Below, piece by piece: positions 32,258-41,462 of a DNA stretch of 64,000 nucleotides (position 1 is the stretch's first letter; each line of letters starts with the position of its first letter). The stretch comes from Bradyrhizobium betae (GTDB taxonomy: Bacteria > Pseudomonadota > Alphaproteobacteria > Rhizobiales > Xanthobacteraceae), in contig NZ_MZXW01000050.1 of assembly GCF_004123905.1 (NCBI RefSeq), positions 434,001 through 498,000 of the forward strand, written 5' to 3'. Below the pieces are notes generated by a model that saw only the letters and a list, made by a program, of their open reading frames with translations, was not told where the DNA came from and did no database searches. A program made the translations under genes and the position numbers.

Positions 32258-35212
32258 TCAGTGTGAGGAAGTGGAATTGGTTCCGGCGCGGTCGAGGCTC
32301 ATTGCCAGCACGCGTGCGACGTGAAGTGCCTCGCGCTGGGCGCCGTCGTGGATCTGGTGCCGGCAGGAGGTGCCGTCGGCGACGACCAGTGTATTTTGAT
32401 CCGCGCGGCGCACCGCCGGCAGCAGCGACAGCTCGGCCATCTGGATCGAGGCGTCATAGGTGTCGGCGCCATAGCCGAAAGCGCCGGCCATACCGCAGCA
32501 GCTCGACTCGATGGTCTCGACTTTCAAGCCGGGGACGAGCCGCAGCACCTGCTCGACCGGCTTGAAGGCGCCGAAGGATTTTTGGTGGCAATGGCCGTGG
32601 ACCACGGCCTTCTCGGCGAGGGTGCCGAGCGGCAGTTGTAGCCGGCCCGCTTCCGCCTCGCGCACCAAAAATTCCTCGAAGGTCAGCGCATGCGCGCCGA
32701 CGGCCTTGGCATCGCTGTCCTTGCGCAGCGACGCGAGCTCGTCGCGAAGCGTCAACAGGCAGCTTGGCTCCAGGCCGACGATCGGCACGCCGCGCGCGGC
32801 AAAGGGCGCGAAGGTGGCGACGAGACGATCGAGCTCGGACCTGGCTTCGTCGACGAGACCGGCGGACAGGAAGGTGCGGCCGCAGCAGAGCGGGCGGCTG
32901 CCGCTCGCAGGTTTTGGCATGTGCACGCGATAGCCGCCGGCAGCCAGCACGCGCAGTGCAGCGTCGAGATTCTCGCGCTCGTAGATGCGATTGAACGTGT
33001 CGGCGAACAGAACGACTTCGCGGCCGGTTTCAGGCCCCAGGCTATCGGCCGGCGACACGAACACGTCGCTGCGGAAAGCGGGGATGGCGCGGCGCGCGCT
33101 GATGCCGGCAAAGCGCTCGAACAGCTTTCGCAACAGCGGGCTGTGATTGCGCAAATTCGCCAGCGGCGCGAAGCGAGACGCGAGGCCGGCGTAGCGCGGG
33201 AGATAGCCGACCAGGCGATCGCGCAGCGTCAGGCCGTGCGAGGCTGCGCGGGCGGACAGCACCTCGATCTTCATCTTGGCCATGTCGACGCCGGTCGGGC
33301 ATTCGTGGCGGCAGGCCTTGCAGGAGACGCAAAGTTTTAGCGTCTCCATCATCTCGTCGGACGACAACGCGCCCGCGCCGAGCTGGCCGGAGATCGCCAG
33401 CCGCAAGGTGTTCGCACGCCCACGCGTGACATCCTTCTCGTTGCGTGTCGCGCGGTAGGACGGGCACATCACGCCGCCCTCGAGCTTGCGGCAGGCGCCG
33501 TTGTTGTTGCACATCTCGACCGCGCCCTGAAAACCGCCGCCGGCGCCGGGATAAGCGGACCAGTCGAGCTTCGTCTTCAGTTCGCCAACGCGATAGTCCG
33601 GCTTGAAGCGGAACAGCGAGCGGTCGTCCATCTTCGGTGCATCGACGATCTTGCCGGGGTTGAGCGTGCCGTCGGGATCGAAGCGGCTCTTCACCTCCCT
33701 GAAGTCGGCGACGAGGCGCTCGCCGAACATCGTCTCGTGGAATTCGGAGCGCACCAGGCCGTCGCCATGCTCGCCGGAATGCGAACCCTTGTACTCGCGG
33801 ACCAGCTCGAAGGCTTCTTCGGCGATGGCGCGCATCGCCTTGACGTCCTTCTCCAGCTTCAAATTCAGCACCGGGCGCACATGGAGGCAGCCTTCGGAGG
33901 CGTGCGCATACATCGTGCCGCTGGTGCCGTGCTTGGCAAAAACTTCGCCCAGCCGCTGCGTGTAGTCGGCGAGATGCGGCAGCGGCACGGCGCAGTCCTC
34001 GACGAAGGAGACCGGCTTGCCCTCCTGCTTCATCGACATCATGACGTTAAGGCCGGCGGCGCGGAAATCGGCGATGCCGCTCTGGAGCGCGGGCTCTGAT
34101 ATCTCGACCACGCCGCCCCATTTGCGCTTCTCGTTATTCCAGCCGAAGCCGAGATCGCCCATCAGCTCGCTGAGCTGCTTGAGACGCGCCAGATTATCCG
34201 CCTGGTCTTCTTCGGCGAACTCGACCACCAGCACGGCATCCGGATCGCCCTTGATCGCCGCGTTGATGATCGGCTTGAACATCGCGATGTCGCGGCCGAG
34301 CGCGACCATGGTGCGGTCGACCAGCTCGACCGCGATCGGCTTCAGCTTGACCAGATGCTGGGCCGCATCCATCGCCTCGTAGAAACTGCCGAAATGGCAG
34401 ATTCCGAGCGCCTTGTTGCGGATCACAGGCCAAAGCTTCAATTCGACCTTGGTGGTGAAGGCGAGCGTGCCCTCCGAGCCGACCAGCAAATGCGCCATGT
34501 TGTTGCGCGCGTTGCGCGGCACCAGCGCATCGAGATTGTAGCCGCCGACGCGGCGCTGCACTTTTGGGAAGCGCGCGGCGATCTCGTCGGCCTCACGCGT
34601 GCCGAGATCGAGCATATCGCGGAACAGGGCGCGCATGGTGTCGCCTGCGTCGCTATCGGAGAGGTCGCGCGAGACCTCGCCAAAGCGGCTCAGCGTGCCG
34701 TCAGCGAGGGAAGCCTCGAGCGACAGTGTGTTGTCGCGCATGGTGCCGTAGCGAAGCGAGCGGCCGCCGCAGGAATTGTTGCCGGCCATGCCGCCGATGG
34801 TGGCGCGCGAGGCCGTGGAGACGTCGACCGGAAACCACAGGCCGTGCTTTCTAAGCTGGCGGTTGAGGTCGTCGAGCACGATGCCGGGTTCGACCACGCA
34901 GGTGCGGCCCTCGACGTCGAGCGACAGGATGCGGTTGAGGTGTTTTGAGAGATCGACCACGAGGCCGTCATTGACGGTCTGGCCACATTGCGAGGTGCCA
35001 CCGCCGCGCGGGGTGACCTTCAGCCCCTCCTCCCGGGCGATCGCCAGAGCCCGCAGGGCCTCGTCCATGGTTTTGGGCACCACCACGCCCGCGGGCATGA
35101 TCTGGTAGAACGAGGCGTCGGTGGCGTAGCGGCCGCGGCTAAAGCCGTCGAACAGGACGTCGCCGGTCATTTCCGCGCGCAGGCGCCGTTCGAGCGAGGA
35201 GGCGTTTGTCAT
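32258..35212 (-). CDS. FAD-binding and Fe-S D-2-hydroxyacid oxidase, GlcD-GlcF-type fusion
   Basis: Large oxidoreductase of 984 aa joining a GlcD-like FAD half to a GlcF-like Fe-S half. It has a FAD-binding type 4 domain (about 45-180), FAD-oxidase C-terminal domain (about 260-530), 4Fe-4S ligands in CNNNGAC...CPS (about 560-580) and CVSCKACRHECP (about 620-635), and CCG domains with CCGRTFLSAG (near 777) and CCGMAGAFGYG (near 900). Relatives include YdiJ and D-lactate or D-2-hydroxyglutarate dehydrogenases. Neighbouring GlcG-like and glyoxylate-type aminotransferase genes favour a small D-hydroxy acid. AGGA lies 6 bases before the ATG. Confidence 0.9.
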   Translation of the reverse strand: MTNASSLERRLRAEMTGDVLFDGFSRGRYATDASFYQIMPAGVVVPKTMDEALRALAIAREEGLKVTPRGGGTSQCGQTVNDGLVVDLSKHLNRILSLDVEGRTCVVEPGIVLDDLNRQLRKHGLWFPVDVSTASRATIGGMAGNNSCGGRSLRYGTMRDNTLSLEASLADGTLSRFGEVSRDLSDSDAGDTMRALFRDMLDLGTREADEIAARFPKVQRRVGGYNLDALVPRNARNNMAHLLVGSEGTLAFTTKVELKLWPVIRNKALGICHFGSFYEAMDAAQHLVKLKPIAVELVDRTMVALGRDIAMFKPIINAAIKGDPDAVLVVEFAEEDQADNLARLKQLSELMGDLGFGWNNEKRKWGGVVEISEPALQSGIADFRAAGLNVMMSMKQEGKPVSFVEDCAVPLPHLADYTQRLGEVFAKHGTSGTMYAHASEGCLHVRPVLNLKLEKDVKAMRAIAEEAFELVREYKGSHSGEHGDGLVRSEFHETMFGERLVADFREVKSRFDPDGTLNPGKIVDAPKMDDRSLFRFKPDYRVGELKTKLDWSAYPGAGGGFQGAVEMCNNNGACRKLEGGVMCPSYRATRNEKDVTRGRANTLRLAISGQLGAGALSSDEMMETLKLCVSCKACRHECPTGVDMAKMKIEVLSARAASHGLTLRDRLVGYLPRYAGLASRFAPLANLRNHSPLLRKLFERFAGISARRAIPAFRSDVFVSPADSLGPETGREVVLFADTFNRIYERENLDAALRVLAAGGYRVHMPKPASGSRPLCCGRTFLSAGLVDEARSELDRLVATFAPFAARGVPIVGLEPSCLLTLRDELASLRKDSDAKAVGAHALTFEEFLVREAEAGRLQLPLGTLAEKAVVHGHCHQKSFGAFKPVEQVLRLVPGLKVETIESSCCGMAGAFGYGADTYDASIQMAELSLLPAVRRADQNTLVVADGTSCRHQIHDGAQREALHVARVLAMSLDRAGTNSTSSH

Positions 35213-35290
35213 CCCTGATCCTGGACTGCCTCAGCGAGGCAGCTCAGCCCTGCTGAGTTATTCATTATATTTCCCGATCGATTATATTAT

Positions 35291-35304
35291 GAATTCAAAA
35301 TGAG
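35291..35304. promoter_or_regulatory. GAATTCAAAATGAG motif upstream of the FAD/Fe-S oxidase
   Basis: A near-identical motif (GAATGCAAAATGAC) occurs at 36137-36150 before the aminotransferase. The AT-rich region 35258-35300 also holds TTCATTATAT and ATATTATGAA in opposite orientation. Both promoters flank the GntR gene, so this may be its operator. Confidence 0.35.
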
Positions 35305-35318
35305 CAAGCCGACAGCCC

Positions 35319-36056
35319 TCAGGGCGACGCCGGCGCGTCCTCTTGGGGCTCGGTCAGGTGCTCGATCGCGGCCGCCCGCTTGTTGCGCAGGTGCTGGAAC
35401 AGGATGTCGCTGAGTTCGCTGCCGGCGCGACGGCGCAGGGCGTCGAGAATGGCCTCGTGCTCGCGCATCGCCTCCGCCCAGCGCTGCCGCTTGCGGGCGA
35501 AATTGGCGGAGTAGCGGACGCGGCGGATTCGCCCGGCGAAATTGGCGTAGGTCGTCTTCAGCGTCTCGTTGCGCGCGGCGGCGACGATGCTCTCGTGGAT
35601 GCGCTGGTTGGCCTGGAAATAGCCGTGCATGTCGCGGTGCAGGTAATGGCCGTACATCTCGTAATGCATCTGCTCGATCGCGATGATCTCTTCATCCGTA
35701 ATGGCCTCGCAGGCGAGGCGTCCGGCGAGGCTCTCCAGCCCCGCCATCACGTCGAACAGTTCTTCCAGGTCGCGCTGGCTGAGCTGGCGCACCCGCGCGC
35801 CGCGGTTCGGCAGCAGCTCGATCAGCCCCTCGGCGGCGAGCACCTTCAATGCCTCGCGCAAGGGCGTGCGGGAGATGCCGAGCATCTCGCAGAGTTGCCG
35901 CTCGGGGACGCGCGCACCGTCGGGAATGTTGCCTTCCACGACGTAGTCGCGCAGCCGCAGCAGGACCTCACCGTGAAGCGAGGCCTCCTGGCGGTCGCCG
36001 CCATTTTGGGCGGGCGGGGCGATCGGAACCCCAGCGTCGGGAATCGTGGATTTCAT
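35319..36056 (-). CDS. GntR family transcriptional regulator, FCD (FadR) subgroup
   Basis: Regulator of 245 aa with an N-terminal winged helix (about 35-95, VPERQLCEMLGISRTPLREALKVL) and an all-helical FCD ligand domain (about 110-235) with histidines suited to a metal-binding pocket (HYEMYGHYLHRD). FCD regulators often bind small carboxylates. The ATG at 36056 is used because upstream in-frame sequence covers the divergent promoter. It lies between the oxidase and aminotransferase operons and probably controls both. Confidence 0.88.
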   Translation of the reverse strand: MKSTIPDAGVPIAPPAQNGGDRQEASLHGEVLLRLRDYVVEGNIPDGARVPERQLCEMLGISRTPLREALKVLAAEGLIELLPNRGARVRQLSQRDLEELFDVMAGLESLAGRLACEAITDEEIIAIEQMHYEMYGHYLHRDMHGYFQANQRIHESIVAAARNETLKTTYANFAGRIRRVRYSANFARKRQRWAEAMREHEAILDALRRRAGSELSDILFQHLRNKRAAAIEHLTEPQEDAPASP

Positions 36057-36136
36057 TTGCAGCACAATAGTTTGCTCGTTTGGTCGCGTCGACGTCCGCA
36101 ATCGAATACCAAATTTTGATTGAAAGGACAAAAAAT

Positions 36137-36150
36137 GAATGCAAAATGAC
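36137..36150. promoter_or_regulatory. GAATGCAAAATGAC motif upstream of the first aminotransferase
   Basis: Differs from the copy at 35291-35304 at two positions. It lies 38 bases before the aminotransferase start, where a repressor would interfere with transcription. Assignment to the GntR protein is inference. Confidence 0.35.
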
Positions 36151-36188
36151 TTCCGAGCCGGCCAGAATCCGCCGGCAGGGAGGTTTTC

Positions 36189-37391
36189 ATGCATCAGGGA
36201 CGCCATTTCCTTCAGATTCCGGGCCCGAGCCCGGTCCCCGAGCGCGTCCTGCGCGCCATGGATATGCCTGTCATCGACCACCGGAGCGCGGAATTCGGCG
36301 AACTCGGCCGGGCTGTGCTCGAAGGCAGCCAGAAAATCTTCCAGACCGCTGGCCCGGTCGTGATCTTCCCCTCGTCGGGGACCGGCGCCTGGGAGGCCGC
36401 GATCGTCAACACGCTGTCACCGGGCGACAGAGTGCTGATGGTCGAGACCGGCCATTTCGCCACGTTGTGGCGGCAGATGGCCGGCCGGTTCGGCATCGAA
36501 GTCGATTTCGTGCCCGGCGACTGGCGCCGCGGCGCCGACCCCGCGGTGATCGAGGCGAAGCTCACCGAGGACAAGGCGCGTGCGATCAAGGCCGTGATGG
36601 TCGTGCACAACGAGACCTCGACCGGCGCGACCAGCCGCATCGCCGACATTCGCGCCGCGATCGACCGCACCGGCCATCCGGCGCTGCTGATGGTCGACAC
36701 CATCTCCTCGCTCGGCTCGGTCGACTACCGCCACGACGAGTGGAAGGTCGACGTCAGCGTCAGCTGCTCGCAGAAGGGTTTTATGCTGCCGCCCGGCCTC
36801 GGCTTCAACGCGATCTCGGAGAAGGCCCGCGCCGCTGCGAAGACCAACAAGATGCCGCGCTCCTATTTCGACTGGGAGGAGATGCTCAAGCCGAACGCCA
36901 ACGGCTTCTTCCCCTACACGCCGGCGACCAATCTGCTGTACGGCCTGCGCGAGGCGATCGCGATGTTGCTCGAAGAAGGGCTCGGCAACGTGTTCGCGCG
37001 CCATCAGCGGCTGGCTGCCGCAACCCGTGCGGCCGTCAATCATTGGGGGCTCGAAGTGCTCTGCCAGGAGCCGGCTGAGTTCTCGCCGGTGCTCACCGCT
37101 GTGCTGATGCCGCCGGAGCATGATGCGGACGCGTTCCGCAAGATCGTGCTCGAGAATTACAACATGTCGCTCGGCTCCGGCCTCTCCAAGGTCGCCGGAA
37201 AAGTCTTCCGCATCGGCCATCTCGGCGAATGCAATGCGCTGACATTGCTTGGTGCGCTCACCGGCGTGGAGATGGGCCTGTCGGTTGCGGGCGTGCCGCA
37301 CCGCTCCGGCGGCGTCGATGTCGCGATGAAGCTCCTGGAGCAGCGCCCACAGGGCAATGCGTCGCCGCATCTGAAAGTGGTCGGGACTTAA
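36189..37391 (+). CDS. serine-glyoxylate aminotransferase-type PLP enzyme (copy 1)
   Basis: Class V (SGAT/AGXT-like) aminotransferase of 400 aa. The PLP lysine is K196 in SCSQKGFMLPPG; the glycine-rich PSSGTGAWEAA and VDTISSLGS are also typical. These enzymes transfer the amino group of serine, alanine or aspartate to glyoxylate or a related keto acid. The ATG has GGGAGG upstream. Copy 2 at 38843 is highly similar, with the MFS permease gene between them. The set suggests assimilation or detoxification of a C2-C3 compound, which is inference. Confidence 0.88.
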   Translation: MHQGRHFLQIPGPSPVPERVLRAMDMPVIDHRSAEFGELGRAVLEGSQKIFQTAGPVVIFPSSGTGAWEAAIVNTLSPGDRVLMVETGHFATLWRQMAGRFGIEVDFVPGDWRRGADPAVIEAKLTEDKARAIKAVMVVHNETSTGATSRIADIRAAIDRTGHPALLMVDTISSLGSVDYRHDEWKVDVSVSCSQKGFMLPPGLGFNAISEKARAAAKTNKMPRSYFDWEEMLKPNANGFFPYTPATNLLYGLREAIAMLLEEGLGNVFARHQRLAAATRAAVNHWGLEVLCQEPAEFSPVLTAVLMPPEHDADAFRKIVLENYNMSLGSGLSKVAGKVFRIGHLGECNALTLLGALTGVEMGLSVAGVPHRSGGVDVAMKLLEQRPQGNASPHLKVVGT

Positions 37392-37444
37392 GTCGCGCGG
37401 GACACGCGGGCGGCAATCATAAAAAACGGTCAGGGAGGGTGGAG

Positions 37445-38728
37445 ATGGGTGTCAGGTTCAAGGCGACGCATGTCGTGCTGGCGATGCTCTGCGCGATGTA
37501 TTTCATCACCTATGTCGACCGGGTGAACATCGGCACCGCCGCGAGCGAGATCCAGAAGGAGCTCGGCCTGTCGAATACCCAGCTCGGCCTCGTCTTCTCC
37601 GCCTTCGCTTATCCCTATCTCCTATTCCAGGTGATCGGCGGCTGGGTCGGCGATCGTTTCGGGCCGCGCAAGACGCTGTTCTGGTGCGGCATGATCTGGG
37701 CGGTGGCGACCATCTCGACTGGCTTCGTCAACGGTCTCTTCGCGCTGTTCATCGCGCGGTTCGCGCTCGGCTTCGGCGAGGGCGCGACATTCCCCACCGC
37801 AACGCGGGCGATGCAATATTGGACACCCGCGAACCGCCGTGGTTTTGCGCAGGGGCTCACGCACTCTTTCGCCCGGCTGGGCAATGCCGTGACGCCGCCG
37901 GTGGTGGCGCTGCTGATTCTGTGGCTGACCTGGCGCGGCGCGTTCGTCGTGCTCGGCTTCGTCAGCCTGATCTGGGGCGTGATCTGGGTCTGGTACTTCC
38001 GCAACGAGCCGAAGGAGCACGCCTCCATCACCGAGGCCGAGCTTGCCGCATTGCCGCCGCGTCCGACCGGCGAGCGGCCGCGCGTGCCGTGGGGCCCGCT
38101 ATTGGGCCGGATGTGGCCGGTGACGCTGACCTATTTCTGCTACGGCTGGTGCCTGTGGCTGTACCTGAACTGGCTGCCACTGTTCTTCAAGAACAACTAC
38201 AGCCTGGACATCAAGAACTCGGCGCTGTTCGCCTCTGGCGTCTTCTTTGCCGGCGTGGTTGGCGACAGCGTCGGCGGCGTGCTGTCGGACAAGATCCTCG
38301 ATCGCACCGGCAATGTCCGCCTGGCGCGGCTCAGCGTTACCGTTGCGGGATTTGCGGGGGCGCTGCTCTCGCTGTTTCCGATCCTGTTCGTCCATGACAT
38401 CACGATCGTGGCGCTGTGCCTGTCGGCGGGCTTCTTCTGTGCTGAGTTGGTGATCGGCCCGATGTGGTCGATCCCGATGGACATCGCCCCGAAATATTCC
38501 GGGACCGCCTCAGGCCTCATGAACACCGGCTCGGCCTTCGCCGCGATCGTCTCCCCGCTGGTTGCCGGCTTCGTGATCGACGCGACCGGCAATTGGTACC
38601 TGCCGTTCCTGATGTCGATGGGGCTGCTGCTGCTCGGCGGGGCCTCCGCCTTCCTGATGCATCCGGAGCGCCCGTTCACGGACGCCGAGGAGCGCCTGCC
38701 GTCCGGCAGGGTGGTGGCGGCGGAGTAG
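37445..38728 (+). CDS. MFS permease, anion:cation symporter family-like
   Basis: Inner-membrane transporter of 427 aa with about 12 membrane segments. The DRVNIGTA motif after helix 1 and GGWVGDRFGPRKTL after helix 2 are typical of the ACS family, which imports hexuronates, galactonate, glucarate, phthalate and other organic anions. The ATG at 37445 follows GGGAGG. It lies between two near-duplicate aminotransferases and probably imports the pathway's organic acid or amino acid. Confidence 0.9.
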   Translation: MGVRFKATHVVLAMLCAMYFITYVDRVNIGTAASEIQKELGLSNTQLGLVFSAFAYPYLLFQVIGGWVGDRFGPRKTLFWCGMIWAVATISTGFVNGLFALFIARFALGFGEGATFPTATRAMQYWTPANRRGFAQGLTHSFARLGNAVTPPVVALLILWLTWRGAFVVLGFVSLIWGVIWVWYFRNEPKEHASITEAELAALPPRPTGERPRVPWGPLLGRMWPVTLTYFCYGWCLWLYLNWLPLFFKNNYSLDIKNSALFASGVFFAGVVGDSVGGVLSDKILDRTGNVRLARLSVTVAGFAGALLSLFPILFVHDITIVALCLSAGFFCAELVIGPMWSIPMDIAPKYSGTASGLMNTGSAFAAIVSPLVAGFVIDATGNWYLPFLMSMGLLLLGGASAFLMHPERPFTDAEERLPSGRVVAAE

Positions 38729-38842
38729 GGCGGCGGAGGACCGCCGGTTATGCATGGGAGTGGCCCTTTGGAGAGGGGACAAGCTGGTCAAATGGTGCTA
38801 TTCGGCGGCCATCAAAATAAGGCAAGACCGGGAAGGACGCCG

Positions 38843-40042
38843 ATGACCGTGCATACTGGAAGGCATTTTCTCCAGATTCCAGGACCGACCAACGTGCCCG
38901 ACCGCGTGCTGCGGGCGATGGACATGCCGACGCTGGACCATCGCGGCCCGGAGTTCGCCGAGCTCGGCTTCGGCGTGCTTGCCGCGATGCAGCGGGTGTT
39001 CCGCACCAAGCAGCCCGTGATCATCTTCCCCTCGTCCGGCACCGGTGCCTGGGAAGCGGCGATGGTCAACGTGTTCGCCCCCGGCGACAAGGTCCTGATG
39101 TGCGAGACCGGCCAGTTCGCCGTGCTGTGGCGCGGCATCGCCGAAAAATTCAAGATCGACGTCGACTTCATCCCGAGCGACTGGCGCCATGGCGCCGACC
39201 TCGGCGAGATCGAGAAGCGCCTCGTCGCCGACAAGCAGCACGCGATCAAGGCTGTCTGCGTCGTCCACAACGAGACCTCGACCGGCTGCGTGACGCCGCC
39301 GCTGGAGGTGCGCAAGATACTAGATCGCACAAAACATCCGGCGTTGTTGATGGTCGATACCATCTCCGGCCTCGGCTCGATGGAATATGAGCACGATGCC
39401 TGGGGCATCGACGTCTCGGTCGCCGGCTCCCAGAAGGGCCTGATGCTGCCGCCGGGCCTCAGCTTCAACGCCGTCTCGGACAAGGCGCTCGCTGTCGCGA
39501 AGGCCAATCCCGGCATGCGCTCCTACTGGGATTGGCAGGAGGTCATCTCCTTCAACAAGCTCGGCACCTTCCCGTATACGCCCGCGACTAATCTGCTCTA
39601 CGGCCTGCGCGAAGCGGTCAAGATGCTGGAGGAAGAGGGGCTCGAGAACGTCTGGTCCCGCCACAAGCGCCACAGCGCCGCGACGCGTGCCGCAGTCAAG
39701 GTCTGGGGCCTGGAGACGCAGTGTGCCGATCCTGCCGCGCATTCGCCGGCGCTGACCGGCGTGCGCGTGCCTGATGGCCACGACGCCGACGCCTTCCGCA
39801 AGGTGGTGCTGGAAAACTTCGACATGTCGCTCGGCACCGGCCTGAACAAGGTCAAGGGCAAGGTGTTCCGCATCGGCCATATCGGCCACTTCAACGATCT
39901 GATGCTGATGGGCACGCTCGCCGGCGTCGAGATGGGCCTGGATCTTGCAAAGATCCCGCATCGGAGCGGCGGCGTATTGGCGGCCATGGACGTCCTGAAG
40001 GGACGCGACGCGGTGCCGATGGCCAAGGCACAGGTTGCATAA
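38843..40042 (+). CDS. serine-glyoxylate aminotransferase-type PLP enzyme (copy 2)
   Basis: Class V aminotransferase of 399 aa, clearly paralogous to the protein at 36189-37391 along its whole length. The PLP lysine is K198 in AGSQKGLMLPPG. Differences cluster in the 120-220 region and the last 40 residues. The ATG at 38843 follows GGAAGGA. Keeping two close copies in one operon suggests different amino donors or keto acceptors. A hairpin follows the stop codon, then the crotonase gene. Confidence 0.88.
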   Translation: MTVHTGRHFLQIPGPTNVPDRVLRAMDMPTLDHRGPEFAELGFGVLAAMQRVFRTKQPVIIFPSSGTGAWEAAMVNVFAPGDKVLMCETGQFAVLWRGIAEKFKIDVDFIPSDWRHGADLGEIEKRLVADKQHAIKAVCVVHNETSTGCVTPPLEVRKILDRTKHPALLMVDTISGLGSMEYEHDAWGIDVSVAGSQKGLMLPPGLSFNAVSDKALAVAKANPGMRSYWDWQEVISFNKLGTFPYTPATNLLYGLREAVKMLEEEGLENVWSRHKRHSAATRAAVKVWGLETQCADPAAHSPALTGVRVPDGHDADAFRKVVLENFDMSLGTGLNKVKGKVFRIGHIGHFNDLMLMGTLAGVEMGLDLAKIPHRSGGVLAAMDVLKGRDAVPMAKAQVA

Positions 40043-40043
40043 T

Positions 40044-40062
40044 GGTTCAGGCGGCCTGAACC
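40044..40062. other. perfect short hairpin between aminotransferase and crotonase genes
   Basis: GGTTCAGG-cgg-CCTGAACC, eight pairs with a three-base loop, directly after the stop codon. There is no T tract, so it is more likely an mRNA-processing or stability element than a terminator. Confidence 0.5.
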
Positions 40063-40087
40063 ACCTTAAGAGAAGAAGAGACGCGCG

Positions 40088-40885
40088 ATGAACGCACCGA
40101 CCACGACCAACGAAGACCTGCTCTACTCCGTCACGGACGGCATCGCGCGGATCACCTTCAACCGCCCGCAGGCGCGCAACGCCATGACCTTCGCCATGTA
40201 TGACCGCATGGCGGAGATCTGCCAGGAGATCAACGCCGATCGCTCGATCAAGGCGCTGATCCTCACCGGTGCCGGCGACAAGGCGTTCGCCTCCGGCACC
40301 GACATTTCCCAGTTTCGCGCGTTCAAAACCGCGCAGGACGCGCTCGACTACGAGGCGCGGATCGACCGCGTGCTCGGCACGCTCGAACAGTGCCGCGTGC
40401 CCGTGATCGCGGCGATCGCGGGCGCCTGCACCGGCGGCGGCGCCGGCATTGCGGCCTGCTGCGATCTTCGCATCGGCACCGAGACGACGCGCATCGGCTT
40501 TCCGATCGCGCGCACGCTCGGCAACTGCCTGTCGATGTCCAACATCAGCCGCGTCGTGTCGCTGGTGGGTCCCGCCCGGACCAAGGATATGATCTTCAAG
40601 GCGCGCTTGGTCGAGGCGCCGGAAGCGCTGGCGCTCGGCCTGCTCAACGAAATCGTCCCCGATGTCGAGACGCTGCAGCGCCGCGCGGATGAGACCGCAA
40701 AGCTCGTCGCGAGCCACGCGCCGCTCACGCTGGAAGCGACCAAGGAAGCGGTGCGCCGCATCCGCCGCACGCTGTCGCGCGAGGAGGGCGAGGACCTGAT
40801 CCTCAAGGCCTATATGAGCGAAGACTTTCGCGAGGGGATGGACGCTTTCCTCAACAAGCGTACGCCGGTCTGGAAGGGCAAGTAG
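40088..40885 (+). CDS. enoyl-CoA hydratase/isomerase family protein lacking the usual catalytic Glu
   Basis: Crotonase-fold protein of 265 aa with a recognisable oxyanion hole (GDKAFASGTDI and GACTGGGAGIA). The second catalytic position, usually P-E in hydratases, reads GFPIARTLGNC near residues 137-147, with no Glu. Hydratase chemistry is therefore doubtful, and isomerase, hydrolase or lyase activity on a CoA ester is more likely. It is last in the plus-strand operon, before a terminator-like hairpin. Confidence 0.87.
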   Translation: MNAPTTTNEDLLYSVTDGIARITFNRPQARNAMTFAMYDRMAEICQEINADRSIKALILTGAGDKAFASGTDISQFRAFKTAQDALDYEARIDRVLGTLEQCRVPVIAAIAGACTGGGAGIAACCDLRIGTETTRIGFPIARTLGNCLSMSNISRVVSLVGPARTKDMIFKARLVEAPEALALGLLNEIVPDVETLQRRADETAKLVASHAPLTLEATKEAVRRIRRTLSREEGEDLILKAYMSEDFREGMDAFLNKRTPVWKGK

Positions 40886-40906
40886 CGGGCCCTCGGCCCA
40901 CACGCC

Positions 40907-40940
40907 GGCTTTTCGCGCCGGATGCGCGGCGCGAAAAGCC
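40907..40940 (+). terminator. terminator-like hairpin after the aminotransferase operon
   Basis: GGCTTTTCGCGCC and GGCGCGAAAAGCC form a perfect 13-bp stem around an 8-base loop, 21 bases after the crotonase stop. No T run follows, so termination may be factor-dependent or bidirectional. Confidence 0.55.
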
Positions 40941-41462
40941 AAGGCGATTGCTGACGATATTCGTCAGCTGTCCAGCGCAGCTCCTGTTGTCGCAAGGGTT
41001 TCAAGCGGTTCCGTCGCTCGGAACCGCGATTGCACGCGTGTGCGTCCGCGCGTTCACGTTGACGGCGCGACGAGCTCCGGCATAAGATCGTAGAGGTTGC
41101 ATTCCACCGTCTCGTTTTTGAGGCGGCGGACCGGCCGGGTGATTCAAGTCCAGTCGAATTGAGTGACGTGAATTGCACGAAACGTTCTGTAGGGCCGTGC
41201 TCCAACCGGACGTCATTGAACTGAAATTGAACTGTAGAAATAGCGAACTAGTTTTCGACGACGCGAGACGCGCCAGAATTTCATTGCCGACATCCCAACG
41301 CCAGGCACGGCCTCGCGAATAAGCCCAAGCTCCTGAACCAAGACCCTTAAGCCAAGGCCTCATTCACGACCGTTGAGTCTCGTCTGATTTCTCAGACCGA
41401 TTAGTCACGTCGCCGCGCCCCATGCGGCGGCGCCTTCATGGCAACGCAGGCAGGGATTTTTC
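40941..41462. other. long leader region of the adhesin gene
   Basis: About 520 bp without a supported gene and less GC-rich than its surroundings. It holds a GCGGTTCC/GGAACCGC hairpin (41005-41027) and a TTGAACTG-type direct repeat around 41217-41232. It may be the regulated promoter of the adhesin. Confidence 0.4.

Noticed and set aside
39320..40942. A 540-codon antisense frame over aminotransferase 2 and the crotonase
   Set aside because: Arginine-rich shadow of coding sequence with no family features.
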